Shown: positions 1 to 8,039, counted from the stretch's first letter. The stretch is 40,632 bases of DNA from Brevibacterium linens ATCC 9172 (GCF_900169165.1 NZ_FXYY01000027.1:1-40632), one strand, 5' to 3'. A program made the numbers and translations. Notes: a model not told the origin generated them from the sequence alone.

Positions 1-2
1 AT

Positions 3-53
3 GGGCAGACCGAGGTCGACCCGGTCGGGGTGGTGATGCCGCTGACCGCGTGA
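3..53 (+). CDS. possible C-terminal end of a gene cut by the window edge
   Basis: The frame starting at base 3 stays open to a TGA at 51-53 and reads GQTEVDPVGVVMPLTA. The residue mix is plausible for the end of a protein, but only 16 codons are visible, so neither function nor reality of the gene can be established. IS remnants begin shortly downstream. Confidence 0.25.
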   Translation, partial: GQTEVDPVGVVMPLTA

Positions 54-182
54 TTCGTAGCCCGACCCCGCTGCTTAATACCAAGTTAAAGGAACTACCG
101 AAGAACACCACGAAAAGGGACTTGACCCTGCTCGCCCGACTCGGATCCCGGCTGGCGGGCCTGCACGAGTAGGCCGGTCGAG

Positions 183-770
183 AGTGACCGGTCCGGCACC
201 ACCACCGCTGATGTCCAGCGAATCATAGATCTCGAGAAAGAGAACCGGAAACTGCTCCGAGCTGACCAGATCCTGTAGTCGGCTTTCTTCGCGGCGGACC
301 GCACCTGCCCCCTCGGAAAGCGGCACCTCCAATGTTCACAGAGCGGGCTTACGTCGGTCGTGATCACCTGCGAGATCGTCGGCTGGCAGGTATCGAGGTC
401 GTCGCGTACCGAGGTGGCTCGGGACGCCCCGCAGATGGGGATCTGCCAGCGTCGACGTGCCGATGGGGATCTGCCCGGTCTGGTGCATCGCTCGAATCCC
501 AGGGTCCGGTATCGAGCATTCCGCTGTCGCGAGGACCTGGCCGAACAAGACACCGTCGGGCCTGTCGGATCTCGTGGCGATTCATCCGATAATGACCTTG
601 CCAAGGCACTGAACTCACGTGGCAAAGCCGAGCTGATTCGAAATAGGGGGCCGTGAAGGGGCACTGCTGGTGTCGAGATCGCCACTGCAGATTGGGTTCA
701 CTGGTGCAACGCGTACCGACCGCATGGCCTGCTGGGGGCCGTAGAACTAGGGCAGCTCTCGCCACGATCC
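183..770 (+). pseudogene. decayed IS3-family transposase (orfA tail plus orfB remnant)
   Basis: One frame carries relics of both IS3 transposase ORFs. Around 186-320 it has the coiled-coil tail of orfA (DLEKENRKLLRADQIL, a TAG stop, then SAFFA). From about 360 it has orfB pieces: EIVGWQVSRS, GLVHRSNPRVRYRAF (the family has HSDRG, so the catalytic Asp position reads Asn), SVGSRGDSSDNDLAKALNS-like text, then AELIRNRGP. Next comes a TGA (654-656) where the family has Trp, and the same frame resumes with VEIATADWVHWCN and AYRPHGLLG. Most of orfB between the orfA tail and the IVGW motif is missing. Internal stops, a large deletion and a lost catalytic residue make it non-functional. No clear terminal inverted repeats were found. 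Confidence 0.75.
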
Positions 771-803
771 CAGCTCCACAAAAAATTGGTGACGAACCAG
801 GCC

Positions 804-1532
804 CTAGGCCACCGAGGTGCCGAACAGCATACCCACAAGGAATGTCGCGGCGAGCGCAATCGCGCCGCCGATACAGGTGCGGGCGACGGCGGACCACCTG
901 TTCGCGCCGCCGACCCACGCCGCCACGTAGCCGGTGATCGCGAGGGCGACGATGGTCGCACCAAACGTCACCGGGATATTCATCGACGTCGGCAGGAAGA
1001 GGATAGTGAGCATCGGCAGGAGCGCGCCGACGAAGAACGAGAGCGCGGAGGCGAGCGCTGCTTGCCACGGGTTCACAACGTCGTCCTCGTCGATGTTGAG
1101 CTCCGTCGAGAGGTGCGCCTTGAGCGCATCCTTCTCGGTGAGCTCCTTCGCCACCACCTCCGCGGTGCTGCGCGTGAGCCCCTGAGTCTCATACAGCCCG
1201 ATGAGCTCCTCGAGCTCGCCATCTGGGTCGACTCGGAGCTCCTCTCGCTCTTTGTCGATCAGGGCCCGCTCGCTGTCACGCTGGCTCGAGACCGAAACGT
1301 ACTCGCCGAGGGCCATCGAAATCGCCCCACCGACAACGGCGGCCGCGCCGGCAAGCAGGACCGGCGTGAAGCTGTTCGTCGCGCCAGCGACTCCGACCAC
1401 GACGGCGGCGGTCGAAACGATGCCGTCGTTCGCGCCGAGCACTCCGGCACGAAGCCAGTTGAGTCGCTGTGCCAGGCCATCGATCTGGTGTGGTTCTTCT
1501 CGCTCGGCTTCGTGGCCGCGGGTGTTCCTCAT
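804..1532 (-). CDS. VIT1/CCC1-family transporter (Fe2+/Mn2+)
   Basis: An integral membrane protein of about 242 residues that matches the VIT1/CCC1 family of iron/manganese transporters. After a short polar N-terminus it has the family's first-helix signature (NWLRAGVLGANDGIVSTA), then a second helix ending SMALGEYVSVSSQRDSE. A charged cytosolic segment follows (about residues 95-145, ERALIDKEREEL... to NIDEDDVVNPW), and then three hydrophobic helices to the C-terminus. The charged segment corresponds to the metal-binding cytosolic domain in the family. An upstream GTG at 1586 would add 18 residues. The ATG at 1532 is preferred because a -10-like TACAAT ends 7 nt before it, fitting a leaderless mRNA. 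Likely role: metal export or sequestration (family knowledge). Bacterial substrates vary. Confidence 0.85.
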   Translation of the reverse strand: MRNTRGHEAEREEPHQIDGLAQRLNWLRAGVLGANDGIVSTAAVVVGVAGATNSFTPVLLAGAAAVVGGAISMALGEYVSVSSQRDSERALIDKEREELRVDPDGELEELIGLYETQGLTRSTAEVVAKELTEKDALKAHLSTELNIDEDDVVNPWQAALASALSFFVGALLPMLTILFLPTSMNIPVTFGATIVALAITGYVAAWVGGANRWSAVARTCIGGAIALAATFLVGMLFGTSVA

Positions 1533-1539
1533 GGTGCAG

Positions 1540-1569
1540 ATTGTAGGCGCTGTGACGCCGCGCACGTAA
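1540..1569 (-). promoter_or_regulatory. candidate promoter giving a leaderless transcript for the VIT1/CCC1 gene
   Basis: Read on the minus strand, TTACGT (1569-1564) and TACAAT (1545-1540) are 18 bp apart, with the ATG at 1532 starting 8 nt after the -10 box. No Shine-Dalgarno lies before the ATG. This spacing is typical of leaderless actinobacterial genes. It is an inference from sequence only. Confidence 0.45.
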
Positions 1570-1703
1570 ACGGCGGAGCGAGGCACGTAGGACCGACGTA
1601 GGACCGTTCCACCAAGCCGACACGGAGCCCGTGGGAACCGTCCTCGGGTCTTACGCAGCGGTGCCCTCTGCCTCCGCTCGCGAGGAAGAGGCAGACTGAA
1701 GCC

Positions 1704-2885
1704 ATGACGAAATCCCGCATCTCCCCCATGGCCGCCTCCTACCCGGCCTCAGACATCCGCAAGATGTTCAACCTCGCCCTTGACTTCCCCGATGCCGTGA
1801 AGCTCACCGTCGGCGAACCGGACTTCACCACTCCGGAGCACATCAAGGCCGCCGGCATCCGTGCGATCGAGAACGACAACACCCGCTACGTCGCCAATGC
1901 GGGCATCCCCGAACTGCGCTCCGCCATCGCCGGAAAGTACTCGGCCCGGTGGAATCGCAGCATCACGCCCGAGAACGTCATGGTCTCCTTCGGCGCGATG
2001 GAGGCGCTCACCTTCGCCCTCGACGTCACTGTCGCTCCAGGGGATGAGGTCATCATCCCCGACCCGAGCTTCCCCAATTACATGGGTCAGGTGCACCGCC
2101 TCGGCGGAGTTGCCGTGTCCGTTCGTGTCACCGAGAACAATGATCTCAAGCTCCGCGCCGAGGATGTCCGCGCTGCGATTACGGACAAGACCGCGGCCGT
2201 GATCATCAACAGTCCGTCGAACCCTTTGGGTTCGGTCATGGATCGGGCCGACCTCGAGCAGATCGCTGCGCTGGCCGATGAGCATGGGTTCACCGTCATC
2301 TCCGATGAGGTCTATGACGAGATGGTCTTCGATGTGGAATACACCTCCATCGCCGAGGTGAAACCGTCCACCGCCGAGGTGGGAGCTGAGTTCGATCGGT
2401 TCCTGGCCATCGGCAGCTTCTCGAAGACCTATGCCATGACCGGCTGGCGGTGCGGTTTCGTCATCGGTTCGCAAGATTTCATCGCGCCGATGGCATTGCT
2501 GCAGGAGGGCCTGACCTCGAGTCTGCCCGGGTTCGTCCAGGAGGCAGCGGTCGCCGCAATCGAGGGACCGCAGACCGCGGTCGAGGAGATGGTCGCCTCG
2601 TATGCCAGGCGGCGTGAGCTGATGGTCGAGCGCATCAATGCCATCGAGGGCTTGAGTCTGCTGCGTCCGGCGGCGACGTTCTACGCCTGGGTGAACGTGT
2701 CCGAGTGGGGCCTGTCATCATGGGAGCTCGCAACCCGCCTGCTCGAGGACCACAACCTCGCGACGATCCCCGGTTCGGCCTTCGGACCGGCCGGCGAAGG
2801 CTACCTGCGGCTGACCTTCGCGGTCTCGGACGAGACCATCAACACCGCCTGCGACCGACTGGAGGCCTTCGCCGCTGGGCGGTGA
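1704..2885 (+). CDS. PLP-dependent aminotransferase, class I/II
   Basis: A 393-residue fold-type I aminotransferase. The N-terminal substrate region (LTVGEPDF, residues 35-41) is followed by the PLP-phosphate and ring-binding motifs: NSPSNPLG (169-176), SDEVYDEM (200-207) and SFSKTYAMTGWRCG (238-251), with K241 the Schiff-base lysine. Length and motif order are normal for the AspC/AraT-like subgroup. The enzyme transfers an amino group between an amino acid and a 2-oxo acid in the cytosol. The exact substrate (aspartate, aromatic or branched) cannot be read from the sequence. A purine-rich Shine-Dalgarno (AGGAAGAGG) lies upstream of the ATG. The gene diverges from the VIT1 gene and stands alone. 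Its TGA overlaps an ATG (TGATG) opening a small repetitive ORF. Confidence 0.9.
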   Translation: MTKSRISPMAASYPASDIRKMFNLALDFPDAVKLTVGEPDFTTPEHIKAAGIRAIENDNTRYVANAGIPELRSAIAGKYSARWNRSITPENVMVSFGAMEALTFALDVTVAPGDEVIIPDPSFPNYMGQVHRLGGVAVSVRVTENNDLKLRAEDVRAAITDKTAAVIINSPSNPLGSVMDRADLEQIAALADEHGFTVISDEVYDEMVFDVEYTSIAEVKPSTAEVGAEFDRFLAIGSFSKTYAMTGWRCGFVIGSQDFIAPMALLQEGLTSSLPGFVQEAAVAAIEGPQTAVEEMVASYARRRELMVERINAIEGLSLLRPAATFYAWVNVSEWGLSSWELATRLLEDHNLATIPGSAFGPAGEGYLRLTFAVSDETINTACDRLEAFAAGR

Positions 2886-3130
2886 TGCCGCAGCTCGGTG
2901 AGCTAGCGAGCGCTGAGCCCGCTGGAGCTGAGCCCGCGGTGGCTGGGCCGGCGAACGATGAGCCCGCGGGAGCTGGGCCCGCGAGCGATCAGCCAGCGGT
3001 AGCTGGGCCGCCGAGCGCTCAACTTAGCGTCGACCGCGCAGCGTATAACGCGAGCGGTCGGTGGGACGATGCGCGGTCGATGAAGAATGGCCCTCAACAG
3101 GCACTGCCCGACACTCAGCTGTCGTCGTAG
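2885..3130 (+). CDS. possible 81-residue Pro/Ala-rich small ORF coupled to the aminotransferase
   Basis: An ATG overlaps the aminotransferase stop by one base (TGATG), which would permit translational coupling. The frame runs 81 codons, and its centre is seven repeats of a five-residue unit of type (E/G/Q)-P-A-x-x. It ends inside the 3' end of the converging OmpA-like gene (16-bp overlap). No signal peptide or known domain is seen. It may equally be a degenerate intergenic tandem repeat that happens to stay open, so confidence is low. Confidence 0.25.
   Translation: MPQLGELASAEPAGAEPAVAGPANDEPAGAGPASDQPAVAGPPSAQLSVDRAAYNASGRWDDARSMKNGPQQALPDTQLSS
2915..3019 (+). repeat. seven degenerate 15-bp tandem repeats
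   Basis: Seven consecutive 15-bp units begin at 2915, 2930, 2945, 2960, 2975, 2990 and 3005, for example gagcccgcgggagct and gggcccgcgagcgat. Odd and even units differ in a way that suggests a 30-bp higher-order period. The array lies between two converging genes. Confidence 0.8.
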
Positions 3131-3732
3131 CTGATTTCGACGCGTCGGTTCTTCGCCCGTCCCTGCGGGTTGTCCTCACCCTTCTTCGTCGTGTTCTTCG
3201 CCACCGGGTCTGCTTCGCCGAGGCCTTTGACCGTCAGGTCGAGGCCGGACCGTGAGTCGGCGATGACATCGGCCACAGCCTGCGCCCGCTTCTTCGACAG
3301 CTTCTTGTTCGCCGCATCGTCGCCGATCGAATCGGTGTATCCGGAGACTGTGACCTTTGTACCGTCGGGAACGTTCTCCACGGTCTTCGCGATGGCCTTC
3401 TCGGCCTTGTCGGAGATCTCGGCGCTGCTGAAGTCGAAGAGGATGTCGCTGGCCAGGGTGATGACCGCGTCGTCGCCGTCCTTCTTGTTCGTCACGAGTG
3501 GGACGACGGATTCCGAGGTGTTCCATTCCTGGACATTGTTCGGCTCCCACCGCTGGACCGAGTAATCCAGCTGCTCCTGTGTCGGTTCAGGCAGGTCCGC
3601 CGGGGACGTCGGATCGGATTCGGCGGCGATGCCGGCGCCGGCACCGGCCGTCGCGCCTGCCCCGGAACCGATCAGCAGTCCGACGCCGACGAGAACAGCG
3701 GTGCACTTCCTGGTGTTCCCTCGACGCATCAT
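3115..3732 (-). CDS. secreted OmpA-family (peptidoglycan-associating) protein
   Basis: About 205 residues. An N-terminal signal peptide (MMRRGNTRKC followed by AVLVGVGLLIGSGAGATAG) has no lipobox, so the protein is probably secreted or membrane-tethered. The C-terminal half is an OmpA-like domain: DILFDFSSAEISDKA opens it, then TVSGYTDSIGDDAANKKLSK and, near the end, NPQGRAKNRRVEISY. The Asp of the TDSIG segment and the Arg of KNRRVEI are positions that contact diaminopimelate in this family. The frame extends upstream to 3885, but the ATG at 3732 overlaps the upstream lipoprotein stop by 4 nt (ATGA) and opens directly on the signal peptide, so it is the likely start. It forms a two-gene operon with the lipoprotein and probably binds the wall. 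Confidence 0.85.
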   Translation of the reverse strand: MMRRGNTRKCTAVLVGVGLLIGSGAGATAGAGAGIAAESDPTSPADLPEPTQEQLDYSVQRWEPNNVQEWNTSESVVPLVTNKKDGDDAVITLASDILFDFSSAEISDKAEKAIAKTVENVPDGTKVTVSGYTDSIGDDAANKKLSKKRAQAVADVIADSRSGLDLTVKGLGEADPVAKNTTKKGEDNPQGRAKNRRVEISYDDS

Positions 3733-4316
3733 GACTCCGTGATCGGGATGTCGGTGAACTTCGGCCAGTTCTCCTGAGCCCGGATGTCGACGGCATCGAT
3801 GTCGTTCTCCGGAGCCTTGAAGACGGCCCACACGATCATCGGCCGGTTGTTCTTCGTCTCCGTGAACACCGAATCCGAGGCCCACATTTCGTAGGTGTCC
3901 GAGATCGGGGAATAGACCTTGAGGTTGTCCGTATCGACAAGTTGCGGGTCGAACTTGTTCTCGCCCCAGACGTCGTAGACGCTGATCGAAGCGTCGCTGT
4001 CGGCCGTGGTGAAGTGCGGCGTGACGACCATCGTCAAGGTCTGCGTCTTCCCGTCGACCTCGAGCGAGTGGATGGCAATGGTCGCCTTGTTCTTGTCGGA
4101 TCCCGGGACAGTGACGTCCTGTTTGACGATGACGTCGTCGGGATCGATGTTCTCAACGCCGGGCGCCGCGCCGTCGCTGCTGCCGTTCCCGCCGTCGGCC
4201 GCCGAGTCCTTGTCGTTGGAGTCCGAATCCTGCGACGAGGTGCAGCCTGTGAGGGCCAGAGCGCAGAGGGCCGCACCGGCGAGGCCCCGGGCGAGTTTGG
4301 TCGAGATCACGATCAA
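3729..4316 (-). CDS. lipoprotein of unknown function
   Basis: A 195-residue exported lipoprotein. The signal peptide MIVISTKLARGLAGAALCAL leads to a clear lipobox LTGC (residues 23-26), followed by a Ser/Asp/Gly-rich linker of about 30 residues. The remaining ~140 residues look beta-rich (TVPGSDKNKATIAIHSLEVD, TMVVTPHF, MIVWAVFKAP) with no family I can name. The stop overlaps the start of the OmpA-like gene (ATGA), so the pair is translationally coupled and probably acts together at the cell envelope. Confidence 0.8.
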   Translation of the reverse strand: MIVISTKLARGLAGAALCALALTGCTSSQDSDSNDKDSAADGGNGSSDGAAPGVENIDPDDVIVKQDVTVPGSDKNKATIAIHSLEVDGKTQTLTMVVTPHFTTADSDASISVYDVWGENKFDPQLVDTDNLKVYSPISDTYEMWASDSVFTETKNNRPMIVWAVFKAPENDIDAVDIRAQENWPKFTDIPITES

Positions 4317-4509
4317 TTGTCTTTCCGTCGTCGGTCATGGCACGAAACCACCGATGCCGACAGCCCCGTCATTCTCGATTGTCCACGGTAGCACCGGTGG
4401 GGTCGACGGCGAAGAAGTCCCCGTCAGACAAGTCCCGCAATCTCCGGGACAGCCGTACCGGTGATCAGTCGGTCACGAGGCAGAACCGCACAGTTCCTGC
4501 GCTTTTCCC
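4317..4509. other. intergenic region upstream of the lipoprotein/OmpA operon
   Basis: This 193-bp gap between two leftward genes should contain the operon's promoter, since the lipoprotein starts at 4316. I see no convincing -10/-35 pair, structural RNA or terminator hairpin in it. Confidence 0.4.
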
Positions 4510-5298
4510 TCACCGCACGGCGGCGAGCGCGGCGTTCCAGGAACCGTAGAACTTCCGCACCGCCGCTGCCGAGGGCACCTCGCCCTTGTGCTCGGCGGCG
4601 TATTCCGTGTAGGCCTTGTAGGTCGCGGCGGTCCCACGGGATTCGCAGTCGGCGAGGAACTCGGCGATCGCCGTGGCATAGGCATCTGCATCGAAGCGCA
4701 GCTGCCCCTTGGCTCGGCCGGTCTTGTTCGTCGCCAGACCTGCTGCCTTGAGCGCTTCGTTCCACGACCCGAACCTCTGCACCGCGGTCTGGCTGGTCGG
4801 CGGCCAGATCGTGGCCCCCTGCGCCGAGGCGGCACCGAGGCTCTCGAGCACCGTCTTGCGCAGACGGTCGTACCGGCTGGCGGTCAGGCTCGGGACCTCC
4901 GCCCGGCCACGGACGTGCGCAAAGGCGGCGGCCACCTCGGCGAGGGTCGATGTCACCGACGACGTCGAGTCGTCGGTCGGCGCGGCTGCTCCGGACTGCG
5001 CGGAATCGTCGGTCGGGGTTGAGCTCTCGGACCGACCGGAATCGTCGGTCTGGGCGGTCAGGGCGAGCTCCACCTCGGCGAGGATCTCCTTGTCTGCCGG
5101 GCTCAGCTGAGCGGGGTCGGCACTCGCCGGCGTGCCGGGAACGTCGGCGTCGTCGAGGCTGCGCGCGGTGATGAACAGCAGCGCTCCGAGCACGGCCGGT
5201 GAAGAGGTGTGAGTTTTCCCGGAATCAGACATCCACTCCATCTTACGATCTTCAGGCTCCTGCGCGCCGAGCACCGGGCGGCGGTGGGCGAAAGTCAC
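4510..5298 (-). CDS. protein with homing-endonuclease-associated repeats but no nuclease domain
   Basis: A 262-residue protein. The N-terminal ~100 residues are low complexity and Ser/Asp/Thr-rich, with two TDDS(x)QSG-like repeats. The C-terminal half carries copies of the short repeat that accompanies homing endonucleases, seen as QRFGSWNEALKAAGL (about 205-219) and KFYGSWNAALAAV at the very end, with a weaker one between. No HNH or LAGLIDADG motif is present, so the protein is more likely a DNA-binding accessory than an endonuclease. The GTG at 5298 is chosen because GAGAGGAAG sits just upstream. Internal ATGs at 5241 and 5232 are alternatives. It lies 37 bp after the multidrug exporter and may share its transcript. 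Function unknown. Confidence 0.65.
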   Translation of the reverse strand: MTFAHRRPVLGAQEPEDRKMEWMSDSGKTHTSSPAVLGALLFITARSLDDADVPGTPASADPAQLSPADKEILAEVELALTAQTDDSGRSESSTPTDDSAQSGAAAPTDDSTSSVTSTLAEVAAAFAHVRGRAEVPSLTASRYDRLRKTVLESLGAASAQGATIWPPTSQTAVQRFGSWNEALKAAGLATNKTGRAKGQLRFDADAYATAIAEFLADCESRGTAATYKAYTEYAAEHKGEVPSAAAVRKFYGSWNAALAAVR

Positions 5299-5335
5299 GG
5301 AGCTTCCTCTCTCGCGCAGTGCGAATGAGCCGAAT

Positions 5336-6016
5336 TCAGCCGGCCAGCAGCGTGAGCGCGCCGGTGGCGATGAGAGTGGTCAGGGTCGTCCAAGCGATGA
5401 TCGCGATGCCCTGCCACAGCAGGATCCACGACGTCTTCACACCCGTGCTGACGAGAATCGTCGAGGTGATCTGGGTAGGAATCGCGAGCGGTCCGAGCAG
5501 GCTCGCCCCGGGGACGCCGAAACGGGTGAGAAACTTCTTGAACTTGACTCGCCCTTTGGACTCGGACTTCTCACCCTCACCGAGGTGGCCCTCCGCGGCC
5601 GTTCTGCCTGCAGTGATATCGACGGGAGATTCAATCGACGAGAGGTCGGCGGGAGCATCGGTCCCCGACAGATCGGCACCGGAGTTCGACGCCGCGGACT
5701 CAGCCGTCACGGCACCGGCATACCCGCCCCCACCGCCTGCGCCGACGGCCGCGAGTTCTCGCTTTCCCCTCTGACGGCTCACGACCGCGTGACGGGCCCG
5801 TGCCCCGAGGAGCACGATGACAGTGACGCAGACGAAGTTGCCGATGGCCCCGGCAATGCCGGCGAGCACGGGGTTCATCCCAGCCCAGACGCCGATGATC
5901 GAGGAGATCTCTCCCTCGATGAAGGGGATGGCTCCGGCGGCGGCGATGATGAATGGTTGGAGCAGGTCGGGAACGTGAGCGGCAAGACCTTGGAAGAATT
6001 CGATGATCGGGTTCAT
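5336..6016 (-). CDS. small multidrug export protein family membrane protein
   Basis: A 226-residue protein resembling the small multidrug export family (Sm_multidrug_ex). The N-terminal half has two hydrophobic helices (ending PFIIAAAGAIPFIEGEISSI and VLAGIAGAIGNFVCVTVIVL). The C-terminal half has the RFGVPGASLLGPLAIPTQ motif, then two more helices. Between them, residues about 83-157 form a long Gly/Ala/Asp/Ser-rich hydrophilic insert that I read as a disordered cytosolic loop. A strong AGGAGG lies before the ATG. A MerR-type promoter maps upstream and the MerR gene is adjacent, so regulated export of a small molecule is likely. The 'multidrug' label is a family name; the substrate is unknown. 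Confidence 0.75.
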   Translation of the reverse strand: MNPIIEFFQGLAAHVPDLLQPFIIAAAGAIPFIEGEISSIIGVWAGMNPVLAGIAGAIGNFVCVTVIVLLGARARHAVVSRQRGKRELAAVGAGGGGGYAGAVTAESAASNSGADLSGTDAPADLSSIESPVDITAGRTAAEGHLGEGEKSESKGRVKFKKFLTRFGVPGASLLGPLAIPTQITSTILVSTGVKTSWILLWQGIAIIAWTTLTTLIATGALTLLAG

Positions 6017-6083
6017 GGTGTCCTCCTGAACGTGTTGGTCAGATCCCGGCCCGGAAGAGCCGGATCTGACGGTTGATACGTTC

Positions 6084-6114
6084 AGTACAGACTGTGTTCT
6101 CGGAACAGGGTCAA
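6084..6114 (-). promoter_or_regulatory. MerR-type promoter with 19-bp spacer and central dyad
   Basis: On the minus strand, TTGACC (6114-6109) and TGTACT (6089-6084) are separated by 19 bp, the over-long spacing typical of MerR-activated promoters. The spacer contains the palindrome TGTTC-CGA-GAACA. It lies about 68 bp upstream of the exporter ATG (6016) and just beyond the MerR stop (6142). The adjacent MerR-family protein is the obvious candidate activator. Confidence 0.7.
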
Positions 6115-6141
6115 GCCCTCATCGTCGAACCCTGCGAATCC

Positions 6142-6930
6142 TCAGCTCTCTTCCACTTGCGCGGCAACGTGCTTGATGAAGGCAATGAACCGCTCGCGAT
6201 CTTCGTCCGGAATCTCGAGCGTCGGGAAGACGGCGATGAACGCCCGCTGGATGACGTCGATCTGCGCGTCGTTGTACAGCTCGCTGATCGTGCCGATGAT
6301 CGCAGCCTGTCCCATCTTCACGTCCCCGGTCATCCGCTCGGTCGGCGCGAGCAGCCAGGGTTTGGTCTCGAGATGGCGCTTCATGCTCGGAGCGATCTGC
6401 TCGGCCAGACGCGTCCGCGTGTCCTCATCGGCATCCTCGGCGAGTTCGTCGATCTCCCGATCGTAGGGTGTGGTCTCGGACATGATGGTTCTCATCTCCG
6501 CCAACGCGGAGTCTTCGTAGAGGCTCGAGTAGATGTTCATCAGGCTGCGATCCGCGCTCGACATCCGCGCGGCGATGTCGATGAAACCCGCGGCCGTATC
6601 GATCGGCGCCCCGTGTTCGAGGAGTTGGACCACCTCGGCGCGGGCCTTTTCCAAAGCTGCGATCTGTTCATCGAGGTCACCCTCGAGCTGTTTGAGGGCG
6701 AGCTGCTGCTGTTCGTGGTCGTCGTCGACCGACCCGATGTCGGACAGCGGAATCCCGAGCTCGCGCATTCGCCGGATCTGATGGAGTCGCAGCAGGTGGG
6801 AGGCACCGTACTGTTTGTAGCCGTTGCTCATCCGTTCGGGCTCGGTGAGCAGCCCGAGCTTGTGATAATGCCGAACGGTGTTGACCGTGGCGCCGGTCAG
6901 GCGCGCCAGTTCGCTCGTGCTCCACCCCAC
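6142..6930 (-). CDS. MerR-family transcriptional regulator
   Basis: A 262-residue regulator. The N-terminal winged-helix domain matches MerR: STSELARLTGATVNTVRHYH (recognition helix), the wing GLLTEPERMSNGYKQYGASH, then LHQIRRMRELGIPLSDI. A dimerising coiled coil follows (about residues 75-105, HEQQQLALKQLEGDLDEQIA). The ~150-residue C-terminal domain is larger than a metal-binding loop and lacks Cys clusters, so the effector is probably an organic compound rather than a metal. It is encoded in the same direction and immediately upstream of the small multidrug exporter. The promoter between them has the MerR hallmark spacing, so regulation of that gene is likely. Confidence 0.88.
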   Translation of the reverse strand: MGWSTSELARLTGATVNTVRHYHKLGLLTEPERMSNGYKQYGASHLLRLHQIRRMRELGIPLSDIGSVDDDHEQQQLALKQLEGDLDEQIAALEKARAEVVQLLEHGAPIDTAAGFIDIAARMSSADRSLMNIYSSLYEDSALAEMRTIMSETTPYDREIDELAEDADEDTRTRLAEQIAPSMKRHLETKPWLLAPTERMTGDVKMGQAAIIGTISELYNDAQIDVIQRAFIAVFPTLEIPDEDRERFIAFIKHVAAQVEES

Positions 6931-7073
6931 GGTCAGGTCCTTCCGCCGGTGCCGTGTCGATCGCGGATGCGCACCAGTCTAATTGGAACGGACGCATAGG
7001 TGGAGCCGGATCGGAACGGCCACGCTCGGCACACGGTCGAGCGGCCACCGCAGCGCGCGGAGTCCCGCCGAGC

Positions 7074-8039
7074 TCAGCGCTCGGCGAGCAGAGCCGCGAG
7101 ACCGGTGATCCCCCCGACCCCGGTCGGTTCGGTCGCGGTCAGCGGCAGCTGTGCCAGCGGAACCGTCGGCACCGCGGACCTCAGCCGTGACACGTGTTCG
7201 TCCTCCCGTTGTCGTCTGTCCGCGAGGAACTCTCCGGCGTCGGCCGGTGAGCGTCGATTGACGACGATCCCGGACAGTTCGATGCCGATTCCGCCGAGGT
7301 CGGTGACGAGACCGAGCGTCTCGGCGACCGGCAGCTGCTCGGCGATCGTGACGATGAGGAACCCGGTCTGCCGCGAGTCGGAGATGGACCGTCTCAGGGC
7401 GGCGAAGCGATCGCGACGAGCCTGCAGCCTCTGCCGAAGTTCGGCATCCGGCGTCGGCGTCTCCTCCTTGGGGCTGACCAGGTGGCGGGCCGCGGCGGCG
7501 AAACGCTCGGACCGGTCGCGGTTGGACAACAGAGTCTCCGCCCAATCGGTCAGTCGCTCCGGCAGCGCCAGCAGGTGCAGGGTGTGGCCGGTCGGCGCCG
7601 TGTCGACGACGACGAGGTCGTAGTCGGCCGCCTCGGCGAGGATCGTCGCGATCCGCTCGAGCACCGCCGACTCGTGGCTGCCGGGAGCCGACCTGGCCGA
7701 GGCCAGATGCGCCCGAGCCGCGCGGTGAGTGCTCTCGGGCAGCATCCGCGTCATCATCCGTTCGACGGAGGCGAAGTGCGCGTCGATCGTCGCTTCGGGG
7801 TCGACCTCGAGGGCATCGACGAATCCGCGCTCACCCGTATGGACCCGCCGAGGTTCGTCCGCGAGCTCCTGTCCCCAGATGTCGCCGAGGTTGTGCGCCG
7901 GATCCGTGGACACGAGCAGGACGCGTCCGCCGTCGTCGGCCCGGGCCATGGCCAGGCCCGAGGAGACGGTCGTCTTGCCTGTCCCGCCCTTGCCGCCGAC
8001 GAACAGGCACCGGTGGTCGCGCGCGATGTCTAGCAGCAT
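7074..8039 (-). CDS. ArsA/Get3-like P-loop ATPase
   Basis: About 321 residues. The deviant Walker A GGKGGTGKTTVS (residues 15-26) carries the signature lysine of the ArsA/Get3/MinD class. It is followed by STDPAHNLGDIWG (switch I/A' motif) and VVDTAPTGHTLHLLALP (Walker B and switch II). It lacks the metal-binding Cys triad of classical ArsA and there are no arsenic genes around, so arsenite export is unlikely. The frame opens upstream at 8105, but the ATG at 8039 starts just before the P-loop domain. It overlaps the end of the preceding small gene by 10 nt. It is the third gene of an operon with cstA and the CC-ending protein, implying a role in maturation or control of the transporter or the small protein. 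That role is inference. Confidence 0.85.
   Translation of the reverse strand: MLLDIARDHRCLFVGGKGGTGKTTVSSGLAMARADDGGRVLLVSTDPAHNLGDIWGQELADEPRRVHTGERGFVDALEVDPEATIDAHFASVERMMTRMLPESTHRAARAHLASARSAPGSHESAVLERIATILAEAADYDLVVVDTAPTGHTLHLLALPERLTDWAETLLSNRDRSERFAAAARHLVSPKEETPTPDAELRQRLQARRDRFAALRRSISDSRQTGFLIVTIAEQLPVAETLGLVTDLGGIGIELSGIVVNRRSPADAGEFLADRRQREDEHVSRLRSAVPTVPLAQLPLTATEPTGVGGITGLAALLAER

Noticed and set aside
786..1601. Long + strand ORF opposite the VIT1 gene
   Set aside because: Antisense shadow of a gene with clear family motifs; residues are low-complexity Arg/Glu/Asp-rich.
7074..8039. Arsenite pump ATPase (arsA of an ars operon)
   Set aside because: No metal-binding Cys triad, no arsB/arsR/arsD nearby; the context is cstA.
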